From: Micromonospora sp. HK10
Lineage (GTDB): Bacteria > Actinomycetota > Actinomycetes > Mycobacteriales > Micromonosporaceae
DNA length: 64,000 bases
NCBI RefSeq assembly: GCF_000982955.1
Contig: NZ_KQ058830.1
Span: 1 to 64,000, forward strand
Reading direction: 5' to 3'
The notes beneath the pieces are model-generated. The model saw only the letters and a program-made list of their open reading frames with translations, was not told where the DNA came from and ran no database searches. Of the stretch, positions 33,700-48,032 are shown piece by piece (position 1 is the first letter of the stretch; each line of letters starts with the position of its first letter). The translations under genes were made by a program, and so were the position numbers.

Positions 33700-33777
33700 C
33701 ACGAGCCGAGGTGCGGTGTGCGGCCGTGCGCGGTGCGCGGCGGAAAGGGGTGTGCGGCCGGGTCCGTCGGTGTGGCG

Positions 33778-37964
<4,187 letters not shown>

Positions 37965-38034
37965 CGGTTCAACCTACTGCGCGAGATCCTCTCGCGCTCG
38001 GGTGCGACCCCGGATGCACCCCACCGGACCTCCG

Positions 38035-38763
38035 TCAGCACGCCCGGCGCGCGATGAACACGAACTCCCGCCCGGGCCGGTCGGGCGCCTCCCGCACGTC
38101 GACCGTCCGGTAACCGGCGGCGGCCAGGCTCACCTCGACCTCGTCGCGGTCACGGAACCGGAGGGTGGAGTCCGACGTGAGCACCGCGCCGTCGGCCAGG
38201 AACCGGTACGTGTGCCGGAAAGAGACCAGCGGCAGGTTGATCGCGGTGACCTCAAGACGCTGCTCCACCGGCCCGACGCCCGGCACGTCGCGGGTGACCG
38301 GACCCGCCTCCGCCGCCCACTCCTCCCAGGCGCGACGCTCGGGGCGCCTGGTCTCGAAGACGAGGTGACCGCCCGGGCGGAGCGCGGCGCGGATGCTCTG
38401 GAGGGCATGCGCCCAGTCGGTGTCGGTGAGGAAGACCTGGGCCACGTTCCCGGTCATCGTGGCCAGGTCGACGGCGAGCGCTGGCAGCGCCGTGACGTCG
38501 CCGTGGACCCAGCGGACCCGGCCCGCCTGATCTTTCGACCTCGCGACCTCGAGTGACGCCTCGGCCGGGTCGACGCCCACGACCGGGTGACCGTTCTGCG
38601 CGAGCAGAATCGCCAGGGATCCGGTCCCGCAGCCCACGTCAAGCACCGTGTTCGCGCGGAACTCACCGGCGATCGCCAGGTAGGCGGCCAGGTCGTCACG
38701 GTGCCCGTCGAAGGTGTCGTAGACCGGTGCGAGGCGCGGATGGGCGAAGATCGCATCAGGCAT
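38035..38763 (-). CDS. Class I SAM-dependent methyltransferase
   Basis: A 242-residue soluble methyltransferase. SAM-binding motif I is TVLDVGCGTGSLAILLA (residues ~39-55), motif II is GVDPAEASLEVAR, and motif III-like sequence is in LRPGGHLVFETRRP. The N-terminus YDTFDGHRDDLAAYLAIA is typical of small-molecule methyltransferases. The substrate cannot be told. TACGGT (38770-38775, minus strand) lies 6 nt upstream of the ATG, so the transcript is likely leaderless. It sits between glgE and the Uma2 gene without obvious link to alpha-glucan metabolism. Confidence 0.88.
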   Translation of the reverse strand: MPDAIFAHPRLAPVYDTFDGHRDDLAAYLAIAGEFRANTVLDVGCGTGSLAILLAQNGHPVVGVDPAEASLEVARSKDQAGRVRWVHGDVTALPALAVDLATMTGNVAQVFLTDTDWAHALQSIRAALRPGGHLVFETRRPERRAWEEWAAEAGPVTRDVPGVGPVEQRLEVTAINLPLVSFRHTYRFLADGAVLTSDSTLRFRDRDEVEVSLAAAGYRTVDVREAPDRPGREFVFIARRAC

Positions 38764-38847
38764 CCGGGGACCGTACCCAACCTTCCTGGACTGACCCTGA
38801 TCGCGCCCGAGGCGTAAGGTCCTCGGGGTGCCCCGTCGCGGTTCCGG

Positions 38848-39402
38848 TCAGCCGAGGTCGTGCTCGGCCGGCGTGGTGTTGAGGACCCAGGCGAGCGGCA
38901 TGGTGGCCCGTACGCCGTAGTGCTCGCCGTCCAGCCGGTGCATCGTGACGGTCTGGGCCTGGTCCTGCTCCACGACCCAGTACCGCGGGATGCCCGCTGC
39001 GGCGTACTCGCCGCGCTTGGTCACCGTGTCGATGCCCTCGGAGCCGGGCGAGACGATCTCGACCACGAGAAGGACGTCGCCGGGCGGCAGCCACACGCCG
39101 TCGGCCTGCGTCTTGCTCCACACCACGAGGTCGGGGATCCGTCCACCGACACCGCCGTGCCGCCCGGGGATGCGCAGCCCGACCGCCTGGGCGACATGAT
39201 CCGCCGGGACGCCTCCCTGGGCGAGCCAGACCATGAGCCGGGTCGCGATGATCGCATGGGCGTATCCCGGCGGCGGCATGATCGAGAGAACTCCCTCAGG
39301 GCTGATCTCGTACCGATGGTGCTCGTCCGCGGCCATCATCGCGGCCAGGTCGTCGAGCGACACGATCGGCGGCATCGACCTGCCAACCGCCTCTGCGCTC
39401 AT
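38848..39402 (-). CDS. Uma2 family (DUF820) restriction-endonuclease-like protein
   Basis: A 184-residue PD-(D/E)XK-fold protein. The fold residues are visible: an early Glu in HHRYEISPEGVL, Asp in GRIPDLVVW, Glu in LLVVEIVSPGSE and Lys in TVTKRGEYAAAGIPRYWVVE. The family is very abundant in actinobacteria and cyanobacteria and its biological role is unknown; nuclease activity is assumed only from the fold. TACGAT (39409-39414, minus strand) lies 6 nt before the ATG, another leaderless start. It is a single gene. Confidence 0.88.
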   Translation of the reverse strand: MSAEAVGRSMPPIVSLDDLAAMMAADEHHRYEISPEGVLSIMPPPGYAHAIIATRLMVWLAQGGVPADHVAQAVGLRIPGRHGGVGGRIPDLVVWSKTQADGVWLPPGDVLLVVEIVSPGSEGIDTVTKRGEYAAAGIPRYWVVEQDQAQTVTMHRLDGEHYGVRATMPLAWVLNTTPAEHDLG

Positions 39403-39462
39403 GCGCGCATCGTACCGGCCCCGGCACGTCGACGGCCGGGACGGACACGCGTCGGAGTGCGG

Positions 39463-40671
39463 TCAGCCGGCCGCGCCCACCGACCGGTACACGTCCATCG
39501 TGCGCTGCGCGATGGTGTCCCAGGAGAAGTGCTCGACCGCCCGGCGGCGGCCGGCGAGCCCGAACTCCTCGGTCCGCTTCGGGTCGGCCAGCAGGTCGTT
39601 CATGCGCGCGGCCAGGTCGGTCACGAATCGCGCCGGGTCCAGCGGGGTGCCGGAGCCGTCGCCGGCCTGCTCGATCGGCACCAGCAGGCCGGTCTCGCCG
39701 TCGGCGACCACCTCGGGGATGCCGCCGGTGGCGGTGGCCACCACGGCCGTCTCGCAGGCCATCGCCTCCAGGTTGACGATGCCCATCGGCTCGTACACCG
39801 ACGGGCAGACGAAGATCGTGGCGTGGGCGAGCACCTGGATCACCTCGGGCTTGGGCAGCATCTCGGCGATCCACACCACCCCGGAGCGGTTCGCCCGCAA
39901 CTCGGCGACCAGGCCCTCCACCTCGGCGGCGATCTCCGGGGTGTCGGGGGCGCCGGCCAGCAGCACGAGCTGGGTGTCGGCGGGCAGCTCGCGGGCCGCG
40001 CGCAGCAGGTACGGCAGGCCCTTCTGCCGGGTGATCCGGCCCACGTAGACCACGCTCGGGCGGGCCGGGTCGATGCCGAGCCGGTCCAGCACGTCGGTGC
40101 CCGGGTCCGGGGCGTACTGCGCGGTGTCGATGCCGTTGTAGACCACCCGCACCCGGTCCGGGTCGATCGCCGGGTACGCGGACAGCACGTCGCGGGCCAT
40201 CCCGGCGCTGACCGCGATGACCGCGTCGGCGGCCTCGAACGCGGTCCGCTCGCACCAGGATGAGAGGGCGTAGCCGCCGCCGAGCTGCTCGGCCTTCCAC
40301 GGGCGCAGCGGCTCCAGGCTGTGCGCGGTCACCACGTGCGGCACCCCGTGCAGCAGCTTCGCGGTGTGCCCGGCCAGGTTGGCGTACCAGGTGTGGCTGT
40401 GCACCACGTCGGTGCCGGCGGCCCCCGCGGCCATCTCCAGGTCCACGCCCATGGTGCGCAGCGCGGCGTTCGCGCCGGCCAGCGCGGCCGGCTCGGGGTA
40501 CGCGGTGACGCCCGGCTCGGCGCGGGGCGCGCCGAAGCAGTGCACCCGCACCTCGGCGAGCCGGCGCAGCTCGCGCGCCAGGTACTCGACGTGCACCCCG
40601 GCGCCGCCGTAGACCTCCGGTGGGTACTCCCGGGTGAGCAGGTCCACGCGCAGCCGTGCCGAAGACGTCAT
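39463..40671 (-). CDS. glgA: Actinobacterial glycogen synthase / maltose-1-phosphate synthase (GlgA/GlgM type GT4)
   Basis: A 402-residue GT4 enzyme. The N-terminus is RVDLLTREYPPEVYGGAGVH; other motifs are VVHSHTWYANLAG, TAHSLEPLRPW, VVYVGRITRQKG and the donor site CPSVYEPMGIVNLEAMACE with its EX7E pattern. It belongs to the short actinobacterial group typified by mycobacterial Rv1212c (GlgM), which uses ADP-glucose and glucose-1-phosphate to form maltose-1-phosphate. GlgA-type chain elongation is the alternative. It is divergent from glgC, the ADP-glucose producer, exactly as in mycobacteria. TAGGGT (40679-40684, minus strand) lies 7 nt before the ATG, so it is probably leaderless. Confidence 0.92.
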   Translation of the reverse strand: MTSSARLRVDLLTREYPPEVYGGAGVHVEYLARELRRLAEVRVHCFGAPRAEPGVTAYPEPAALAGANAALRTMGVDLEMAAGAAGTDVVHSHTWYANLAGHTAKLLHGVPHVVTAHSLEPLRPWKAEQLGGGYALSSWCERTAFEAADAVIAVSAGMARDVLSAYPAIDPDRVRVVYNGIDTAQYAPDPGTDVLDRLGIDPARPSVVYVGRITRQKGLPYLLRAARELPADTQLVLLAGAPDTPEIAAEVEGLVAELRANRSGVVWIAEMLPKPEVIQVLAHATIFVCPSVYEPMGIVNLEAMACETAVVATATGGIPEVVADGETGLLVPIEQAGDGSGTPLDPARFVTDLAARMNDLLADPKRTEEFGLAGRRRAVEHFSWDTIAQRTMDVYRSVGAAG

Positions 40672-40766
40672 GACCGGCACCCTAGTGCAGTTCGCCACCC
40701 CGCACCGGCTGCGGAACTGTGCCCGTACGAGTGGTGAAGTCGGGGTCGGATGGATAGCGTCTGGGC
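40672..40766. promoter_or_regulatory. Divergent glgA/glgC promoter region
   Basis: Ninety-five bases between two start codons. On the minus strand TAGGGT ends 7 nt before the glgA ATG; on the plus strand TAGCGT (40755-40760) ends 6 nt before the glgC ATG. Neither gene has a Shine-Dalgarno sequence. Both are therefore best explained as leaderless transcripts from back-to-back promoters. Confidence 0.65.
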
Positions 40767-41999
40767 ATGGCTGCCAAGGTGCTCGCGATCGTCCTGGCCG
40801 GCGGGGAGGGCAAGCGCCTGATGCCCCTCACCACGGACCGGGCGAAGCCCGCCGTCCCCTTCGGCGGGATGTACCGCATGGTCGACTTCGTCCTCTCCAA
40901 CCTGGCGAACGCCGGCTTCCTCAAGATCGTCGTGCTCACCCAGTACAAGTCCCACTCGCTGGACCGGCACATCACCAAGACGTGGCGGATGTCGACCCTG
41001 CTCGGCAACTACGTCACCCCGGTGCCGGCCCAGCAACGCCGCGGCCCGTGGTGGTTCGCCGGCTCGGCCGACGCGATCTACCAGAGCTTCAACCTGATCA
41101 ACGACGAGCAGCCCGACTACGTGATCGTCTTCGGCGCCGACCACATCTACCGGATGGACCCGCGCCAGATGGTCGACGACCACATCGCCTCCGGCGCCGC
41201 GGTGACCGTGGCCGGCATCCGCCAGCCGCTGTCGACGGCCGACCAGTTCGGGGTGATCGAGGTGGGCGAGGACGGCCGCCGGATCCGCGCGTTCCGGGAG
41301 AAGCCGACCGACGCGGTCGGGCTGCCCGACGCGCCGGACCAGATCTACGCCTCGATGGGCAACTACGTGTTCAGCACGAAGGCGCTCTGTGAGGCGGTCG
41401 AGCGCGACGCCGAGGACAAGAGCAGCAAGCACGACATGGGCGGCAGCATCATCCCGATGCTGGTCGAGCGGGGCGAGGCCAACGTCTACGACTTCAAGGA
41501 CAACGAGGTGCCCGGCAGCACCGACCGGGACCGCGGCTACTGGCGGGACGTGGGGACCCTCGACTCCTTCTACGACGCCCACATGGACCTGATCAACGTG
41601 CACCCGGTCTTCAACCTCTACAACTTCGACTGGCCGATCTACACCGAGCAGCCGCCCTTCCCACCCGCCAAGTTCGTCCACCAGTGGGGGGAGCGGGTCG
41701 GCCGGGCGGTCGCCTCGATGGTCTCGCCCGGCGCGGTGATCTCCGGCTCGCTCGTGGAGAACTCGATCGTCGCGCCCAAGGTGAAGGTCCACTCCTGGGC
41801 GCACGTGGACGGCGCGGTGCTCATGGAGGGTGTCGAGATCGGCCGGCACGCGGTGGTCCGCCGGGCCATCCTGGACAAGAACGTCTACGTCCCGGAGGGC
41901 GCCGAGATCGGCGTCGACCTGGAGAAGGACCGGCAGCGCTACACCGTCTCCGACAACGGCATCGTCGTCATCGGCAAGGGCCAGCGCGTCGAGCCCTGA
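40767..41999 (+). CDS. glgC: Glucose-1-phosphate adenylyltransferase (ADP-glucose pyrophosphorylase)
   Basis: A 410-residue nucleotidyltransferase that makes ADP-glucose from ATP and glucose-1-phosphate. Key stretches are [18 protein letters not shown] (nucleotide binding), [20 protein letters not shown] (regulatory/substrate loop), [13 protein letters not shown] (metal Asp), FREKP and [15 protein letters not shown]. The C-terminal left-handed beta-helix has [20 protein letters not shown]. The ATG is preceded by TAGCGT at 6 nt and by no ribosome site (leaderless). It feeds the divergent GlgA/GlgM; pgm follows after 31 nt and supplies its glucose-1-phosphate. Confidence 0.97.
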   Translation: MAAKVLAIVLAGGEGKRLMPLTTDRAKPAVPFGGMYRMVDFVLSNLANAGFLKIVVLTQYKSHSLDRHITKTWRMSTLLGNYVTPVPAQQRRGPWWFAGSADAIYQSFNLINDEQPDYVIVFGADHIYRMDPRQMVDDHIASGAAVTVAGIRQPLSTADQFGVIEVGEDGRRIRAFREKPTDAVGLPDAPDQIYASMGNYVFSTKALCEAVERDAEDKSSKHDMGGSIIPMLVERGEANVYDFKDNEVPGSTDRDRGYWRDVGTLDSFYDAHMDLINVHPVFNLYNFDWPIYTEQPPFPPAKFVHQWGERVGRAVASMVSPGAVISGSLVENSIVAPKVKVHSWAHVDGAVLMEGVEIGRHAVVRRAILDKNVYVPEGAEIGVDLEKDRQRYTVSDNGIVVIGKGQRVEP

Positions 42000-42030
42000 T
42001 CCACCCGCACCAGCTCAGGAGGTTTCCACC

Positions 42031-43672
<1,642 letters not shown>

Positions 43673-43674
<2 letters not shown>

Positions 43675-43810
43675 CCGGTGCCGGCCTCCGGCGGGCTTCC
43701 GCCTGTGACCGGCGTTGGTCTCCGGCGTGCTTCCGCGTGTGACCGGCGTTGGTCTTCGGCGTGCTTCCGCGTGTGACCGGTGCTGGTCTCCGGTGTGCGC
43801 TCCCCGCGCT
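43673..43810. repeat. 34-bp tandem repeat, four copies, starting in the pgm stop codon
   Basis: Copies start at 43673, 43707, 43741 and 43775, with the unit GACCGGCGTTGGTCTCCGGC followed by GTGCTTCCGCGTGT. Copies 2 and 3 differ by one base; copies 1 and 4 are more diverged. The array fills almost the whole space between convergent pgm and nadK. Confidence 0.85.
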
Positions 43811-43830
43811 GACCCCGGGTGTCCGCGGGG

Positions 43831-44760
43831 TCAGCAGGGCGGTTCCAGCTCCCGCTGGTCGCGCTCCCGGCGCAGCTCCTCCGGGAGAAGCTCGCGCAGC
43901 TGGTCGGGAAGGAACGGCAGGTCCAGCAGGCTCAACTTGAGCTGGTTGCGCTCCTGGTAGCGCTTCGGGTCGAAGCGGACCACCCGGCCGGCGTCGCGGC
44001 GGTAGCGGATCTGCACCGCCCCCTCCCGCGCCGCCTCCTTGATCACCAGCCCGTCCATCTCGACGGCGACGGCCGCCGAGTGGGGCTGGAGGTCCAGCCG
44101 GATGCCCTCCTCCGGGGCCAGCACCACCGACCGGGAGATGCCGGCCATCGGCGCCGACGGGGTCACCACCACCGCGTCGGCCGCCGGTGAGATGAGCGGC
44201 CCGCCCGCCGCGTAGCTGTACGCGGTCGAGCCGGTCGGGGTGCTCACCACCAGCGCGTCGCAGCGGTAGTAGCCGTACCGCTGGCCGTTCACCGCGAGGG
44301 TGGCCGTGACGAACCCGGAGCCGGGCTGGCGGAGCAGCGCGATGTCGTTGAAGGCGACCACGTCGTCGCCGCACACGTCGCAGGCCAGGCAGGCGTGCGA
44401 CTCGACGGTGAAATCCTTCGCCGCAAGCCGGCTCAGCGCGTCCGGCAGGTCCGGCGGCTCGACCTCCACCAGGAAGCCGAGCCGGCCCAGGTGCACGCCG
44501 AGCACCGGCTTCGGGTCAGCCACCGCCATCCGCAGCGCACCCAGCATGGTCCCGTCCCCGCCGATGCTGATCAACGCGTCGCAGGACGACGCCACCGCCT
44601 CGGCCGGGAGCGGTTCCACCGTCGATGGCACCCGGTGCCGGTCCTCGGCCCGTACCGCCAGGCTCATCCGGTGCCGGGCCACCCAGTCCACGATGATGTC
44701 GACCACCTCGGAGACGTCCCGGGTGGGGTGCAGCACCAGCCCGAGGCGGATCCGATCCAT
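43831..44760 (-). CDS. nadK: NAD kinase
   Basis: A 309-residue ATP-NAD kinase that makes NADP. The diagnostic GGDGT is in DALISIGGDGTMLGALR, and the second motif is TPTGSTAYSYAAGGPL with the NE/D-type motif in VVAFNDIALLR. FDPKRYQERNQLKLSLLDLP forms the C-terminus. Length is normal. The ATG has GGTGAG ~10 nt upstream. It is unusual in not lying in the recN/tlyA cluster where the housekeeping actinobacterial NAD kinase (PpnK) is normally found. It might be a second paralogue, which needs the rest of the genome to decide. Confidence 0.92.
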   Translation of the reverse strand: MDRIRLGLVLHPTRDVSEVVDIIVDWVARHRMSLAVRAEDRHRVPSTVEPLPAEAVASSCDALISIGGDGTMLGALRMAVADPKPVLGVHLGRLGFLVEVEPPDLPDALSRLAAKDFTVESHACLACDVCGDDVVAFNDIALLRQPGSGFVTATLAVNGQRYGYYRCDALVVSTPTGSTAYSYAAGGPLISPAADAVVVTPSAPMAGISRSVVLAPEEGIRLDLQPHSAAVAVEMDGLVIKEAAREGAVQIRYRRDAGRVVRFDPKRYQERNQLKLSLLDLPFLPDQLRELLPEELRRERDQRELEPPC

Positions 44761-44850
44761 GTGCCCAGCTCACCACATTCGCCGCCGCCCCGGCGGGCTT
44801 TGCGTCGCTGCCGCCACCCCGGCGTGCCCTGTCCCGATGCGCCGCCGCCG

Positions 44851-45014
44851 GGCGGTGACCACGGGATGGCGCAATCCGCGCCAACCGCTCAGGCGGTGAC
44901 CACGGGACGGCGCAATCCGCGCGAACCGGTCAGACGGTGACCACGGGATAGCGCAATCCGGGCCTATGGGTCGCGCGGTTGGCACGGGATGGCGCAATCC
45001 GGGCCTGCGGATCG
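44851..45014. repeat. 41-bp tandem repeat, four copies
   Basis: Copies at 44851, 44892, 44933 and 44974 share the core GGTGACCACGGGATGGCGCA followed by ATCCG. The first two are nearly identical; the last two form a second subtype ending in GGCCTATGGGTCG or a similar sequence. The array lies between nadK and the epimerase gene (44761-45061 has no gene), upstream of both genes' starts, unlike the other arrays of this window, which lie at 3' ends. Confidence 0.85.
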
Positions 45015-45061
45015 CGGGGGGAACAACGGGAATGTCGCATATCAGACCATCGGAGGGTCCG

Positions 45062-46556
45062 GTGCCCTTTAGTGCATATTTTTGGCAGGTGGGTAGTTAC
45101 GTAGCCAGATGGCGATCGAGGGCCGGTGCCCTACCGGCCGCGCTGCTGCTCGCGTTGGCCGCGCCGACGCCGGTGGACTCGGCGTTCGCGGCCACGGTGG
45201 CGGGCACCGACAGGCCGGCCACGAGCGTGACCGACTACGCCCGCAGCGGCGTCCGCCCACAGACCATGCCGGACGCCGCGCTTCCGTACCAGGACACTCC
45301 GCTGGCGCCGCGCGTGGACCCCGGGCTGCACGACGATCAGGGCGTGCGGATGTTCCGGTACAACGACGAGATCTATGACCACCCCGTGGCGCAGGCGCAG
45401 TGGGGGCTCAGCAACCTGCGCACCTACCTGGTCAATCACGATCGGTCCTACCTCGACCGGGCGGTCGCGCAGGCGCAGCGGAACCTGGATCGAAAGGTCG
45501 AGTCCCGCGGTGCGTGGTGGTATCCCTATGAGTTCGACCTTCCCGCTTGCGGACAGCTGCCGGTGATCCGGGCCCCGTGGTACAGCGCGATGTCGCAGGG
45601 CCAACTGCTCAGCCTGTTCGTGCGGCTCCACCAGGTGACGGGGGACCAGAAGTGGCGGGAGGCCGCAGATCTGACCTTTGCCAGCCTGCTTCTTCCCCCC
45701 CGCACCAGGGCTGCCGTGGGCGAGTTGGGTCGACGACGCCGGGTACCTGTGGCTGGAGGAGTACCCGGTGACGCCCGGTGTGACCGGGGAACGGGTGCTG
45801 AACGGCCACATCTTCGCGCTCTACGGCGTGTACGACTACTGGCGGCTGACCGCCGACCCGCGGGCTGTCGCGATCTTCGACGGTGCCGCCACCAGCCTGC
45901 GCCACTACGTGCCGACGGCACTGCGCATGCCGGAGTGGGTCAGCCGGTACGCGGTCGGCTGCCCCAACGCGTACATCGGCTACCACGCCTTGCACATCCA
46001 GCAACTGCTGAAGGTGTACGAGATGTCCCGGACAGCGGTCTTCGCGGGTCTGGCCGACCTGCTTCGGGACGACTATCCGCCCCCGGCGGTCACCGGCACC
46101 GTCGTCTTCGCCGGTGGCACCCACATCGGGTACACCTTCAGCGCCACGGGTTCGATTCTCGAGCAGAAGCCGCTGACCCTGTCCCGCCAGTCGAATGCGA
46201 ACGCCGACCAGCGGATCCGGGTACGCGGCCGGGGCGTGTACTACCAGATCCACAACGGTGCGCTGGCCGGATACTTCGTCGCCGAGGAACCCGGAACGCG
46301 GGTGCTGCTCGGTGCGGTGGCCCTGCACACCTATGCGCCGCAACGGACGCTGCTGTTCAGCCCCGGTACCTACCCGGGCTACCGGTACGGTCCCGCCTGG
46401 ACGGTCGCCGAGAGCCGGACGTACACCTTCCCCCGGGCGTCTGCGGCTCCTTTCGATGCGACGGCCTGGGTCAACGGGCGGCTCTGCTACCGGATCACCG
46501 CCGGCGCGTACGCAGGGCTCTGGCTACCCGCGGTGGAGGGCCTGAATCCGGCGTGA
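45062..46556 (+). pseudogene. Exported D-glucuronyl C5-epimerase-like protein, frameshifted at a C7 tract
   Basis: Two overlapping frames together encode one ~497-residue protein. The first frame (from a GTG with GGAGG 5 nt upstream) gives a signal peptide ending in SAFA (about residue 37) and the first part of a glucuronyl C5-epimerase C-terminal domain: AQWGLSNLRTYL, WWYPYEFDLPACG, PWYSAMSQGQLLSLFVRLHQ. The second frame continues the domain with WASWVDDAGYLWLEEYP, ERVLNGHIFALYGVYDYWRL and CPNAYIGYHALHIQQLLKVYE, then two ~75-residue repeats with YYQIHNGALAGYFV and CYRITAGAYAGLWLP. The frames join if one C is removed from the run at 45695-45701. The family converts D-glucuronate to L-iduronate in polymers. 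Mutation, phase variation or a sequencing error are all possible. Confidence 0.82.
45695..45701 (+). other. C7 homopolymer at the frameshift
   Basis: The coding strand reads CTTCTTCCCCCCCGCACC. With six C's the epimerase frame is continuous (LLPPAPGLPWASWVDD); with seven it shifts into a frame that happens to stay open to the gene's end. Runs of this kind are classic slippage sites. Confidence 0.75.
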
Positions 46557-46741
46557 GCTGAGCAACGCCGGCACCGGTAGGCCGGAGCGGGTGTCGCCAC
46601 GGATCGGTGCGAGCCGGACATAACCCCGAGATCAGCTGATTCGTTAGCCGAATGGCGGCGGGCTGGGTGGCTACCCGGCCGCCGACGCTCCGGTGTGCCC
46701 GCCGGCCGACGCCGCGCTCGAAGAGAAACGAGTTCGATGAC

Positions 46742-48031
46742 ATGCGACCGCGACTGCTGATCATTGCCTATGGCTTTCCGCCGTCGGAGTCGGTCGGCGC
46801 CCGCCGCCCCGCCGAACTGGCCGCGTTCGCGGCCCGACAGGGCTGGGACGTCCGCGTGCTCACCTCGACCCCGGCGGATCTGCGGGCAGCCGCCGACGGC
46901 CTCCCGGAGAGCCACATCTTCCGCGTCGCTCCGGTGCCCCGCTCGACTCCCCTCGTCGGTTCGATCCGCAGGGCAGAGGCAGCGGCCCGGACGGGCCGGC
47001 GGCGGCCGCTGACGCTCCTCGGCACGCTCGGGCGCGAAGTCATGATCCCGGACGGGTGTGTCACCTGGGTGGCTCCGGCTGCCCGGCAGTTCATGCGGAG
47101 GCGGCAGAACTGGCGTCCCGATGTGATCATGGTGACCGGTCCACCGGCGTCGGCGTACCTGGTCGCCGCCAGGCTGGCGTCTCGCCTGAACGTGCCCTGG
47201 GTGGCGGACTACCGGGACCTCTGGACAGTCGGCAACGACTACTGGCCGTACGGCCAGTCCCGGATCCGTCGCGTTCTCGACCGTCGCATGGAGCGCTGGC
47301 TGCTGCGCTCCGCGGCGTGTTGCGTGACGATCTCCGAACCGCTGGCCGAGATCCTGCGTTCGACGTTCGACGTCGACGCGAAGGTCGTGATGAACGGCAT
47401 CGACCGGCCCAGGAACCTCCCGGCGGAGCGGCCCGCATCGCGGCCCGTTCCAGGACCCTCGACGTTGACGCTGGCGCACACGGGCCGGCTCGTTCCCGGC
47501 AAGCGCGATCCCTCGCCGCTGCTGGACGCGGTGGCACTGCTCGGCTCGGATGCCCGGCGCGTCAACGTCGTCTTCGCTGGTGAGGACAACGGTGTGGCGC
47601 AGGCCGCCGTGGATCGCGCCGGGGTCGCCGACTCGGTGACGAACCTCGGTGAGGTGTCGGCCGAGAAGTCGTGGCATGTGCAGACCGAGGCCGATGTGCT
47701 GGTCCTGGTGATGTGGAACGACCCCCGTGACGCCGGAACGGTGCCCGGGAAGTTCTTCGACTACCTGCGTGCACGTCGTCCGATCCTGATGATCGGGCAC
47801 CCGGAGGGGATCGTGGCGGGCATCATCCGGTCGCGCCATGCCGGTGTCGTCCTCAGCGACCCCCGGCAGATCGCGGAGCAGCTGCGGGAGTGGCTGGCCG
47901 AAAAGGACCGCGCCGGTCGGATCCCGGAGCTGCCCGCCTCCGCTCTTGACGGTCTCTATCGGGAGGACCAGTTGGAGCGGTACCTCGAGGTGCTCGCCGA
48001 CGTGGCGGCCGGGCACGTGCCGGACTGCTGA
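46742..48031 (+). CDS. GT4 family glycosyltransferase
   Basis: A 429-residue GT-B enzyme. The N-terminus is LLIIAYGFPPSESVGARRPA, the GT4 start common in exopolysaccharide loci. Next come WVADYRDLWTVGN, CCVTISEPLAEIL, VVMNGIDRP and a donor domain with LAHTGRLVPGKRDPSPLL, VLVLVMWNDPRDAGTVPGKFFDYL and RPILMIG. It is a likely transferase for one residue of the Wzy-dependent repeat unit; the sugar is not known. I chose the ATG that yields the canonical N-terminus; a longer in-frame extension upstream is Arg/Pro-rich and unlike the family. It converges on the flippase gene with only 1 nt between stop codons. Confidence 0.86.
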   Translation: MRPRLLIIAYGFPPSESVGARRPAELAAFAARQGWDVRVLTSTPADLRAAADGLPESHIFRVAPVPRSTPLVGSIRRAEAAARTGRRRPLTLLGTLGREVMIPDGCVTWVAPAARQFMRRRQNWRPDVIMVTGPPASAYLVAARLASRLNVPWVADYRDLWTVGNDYWPYGQSRIRRVLDRRMERWLLRSAACCVTISEPLAEILRSTFDVDAKVVMNGIDRPRNLPAERPASRPVPGPSTLTLAHTGRLVPGKRDPSPLLDAVALLGSDARRVNVVFAGEDNGVAQAAVDRAGVADSVTNLGEVSAEKSWHVQTEADVLVLVMWNDPRDAGTVPGKFFDYLRARRPILMIGHPEGIVAGIIRSRHAGVVLSDPRQIAEQLREWLAEKDRAGRIPELPASALDGLYREDQLERYLEVLADVAAGHVPDC

Positions 48032-48032
48032 C

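Noticed and set aside
43831-44760. Diacylglycerol kinase-like assignment for the nadK gene
   Set aside because: The GGDGT motif is shared, but TPTGSTAYSYAAGGPL and the overall length are specific for NAD kinases.
44851-45014. CRISPR-like array
   Set aside because: The repeats are directly adjacent without unique spacers, degenerate, and no cas genes are present; the same holds for the other arrays.
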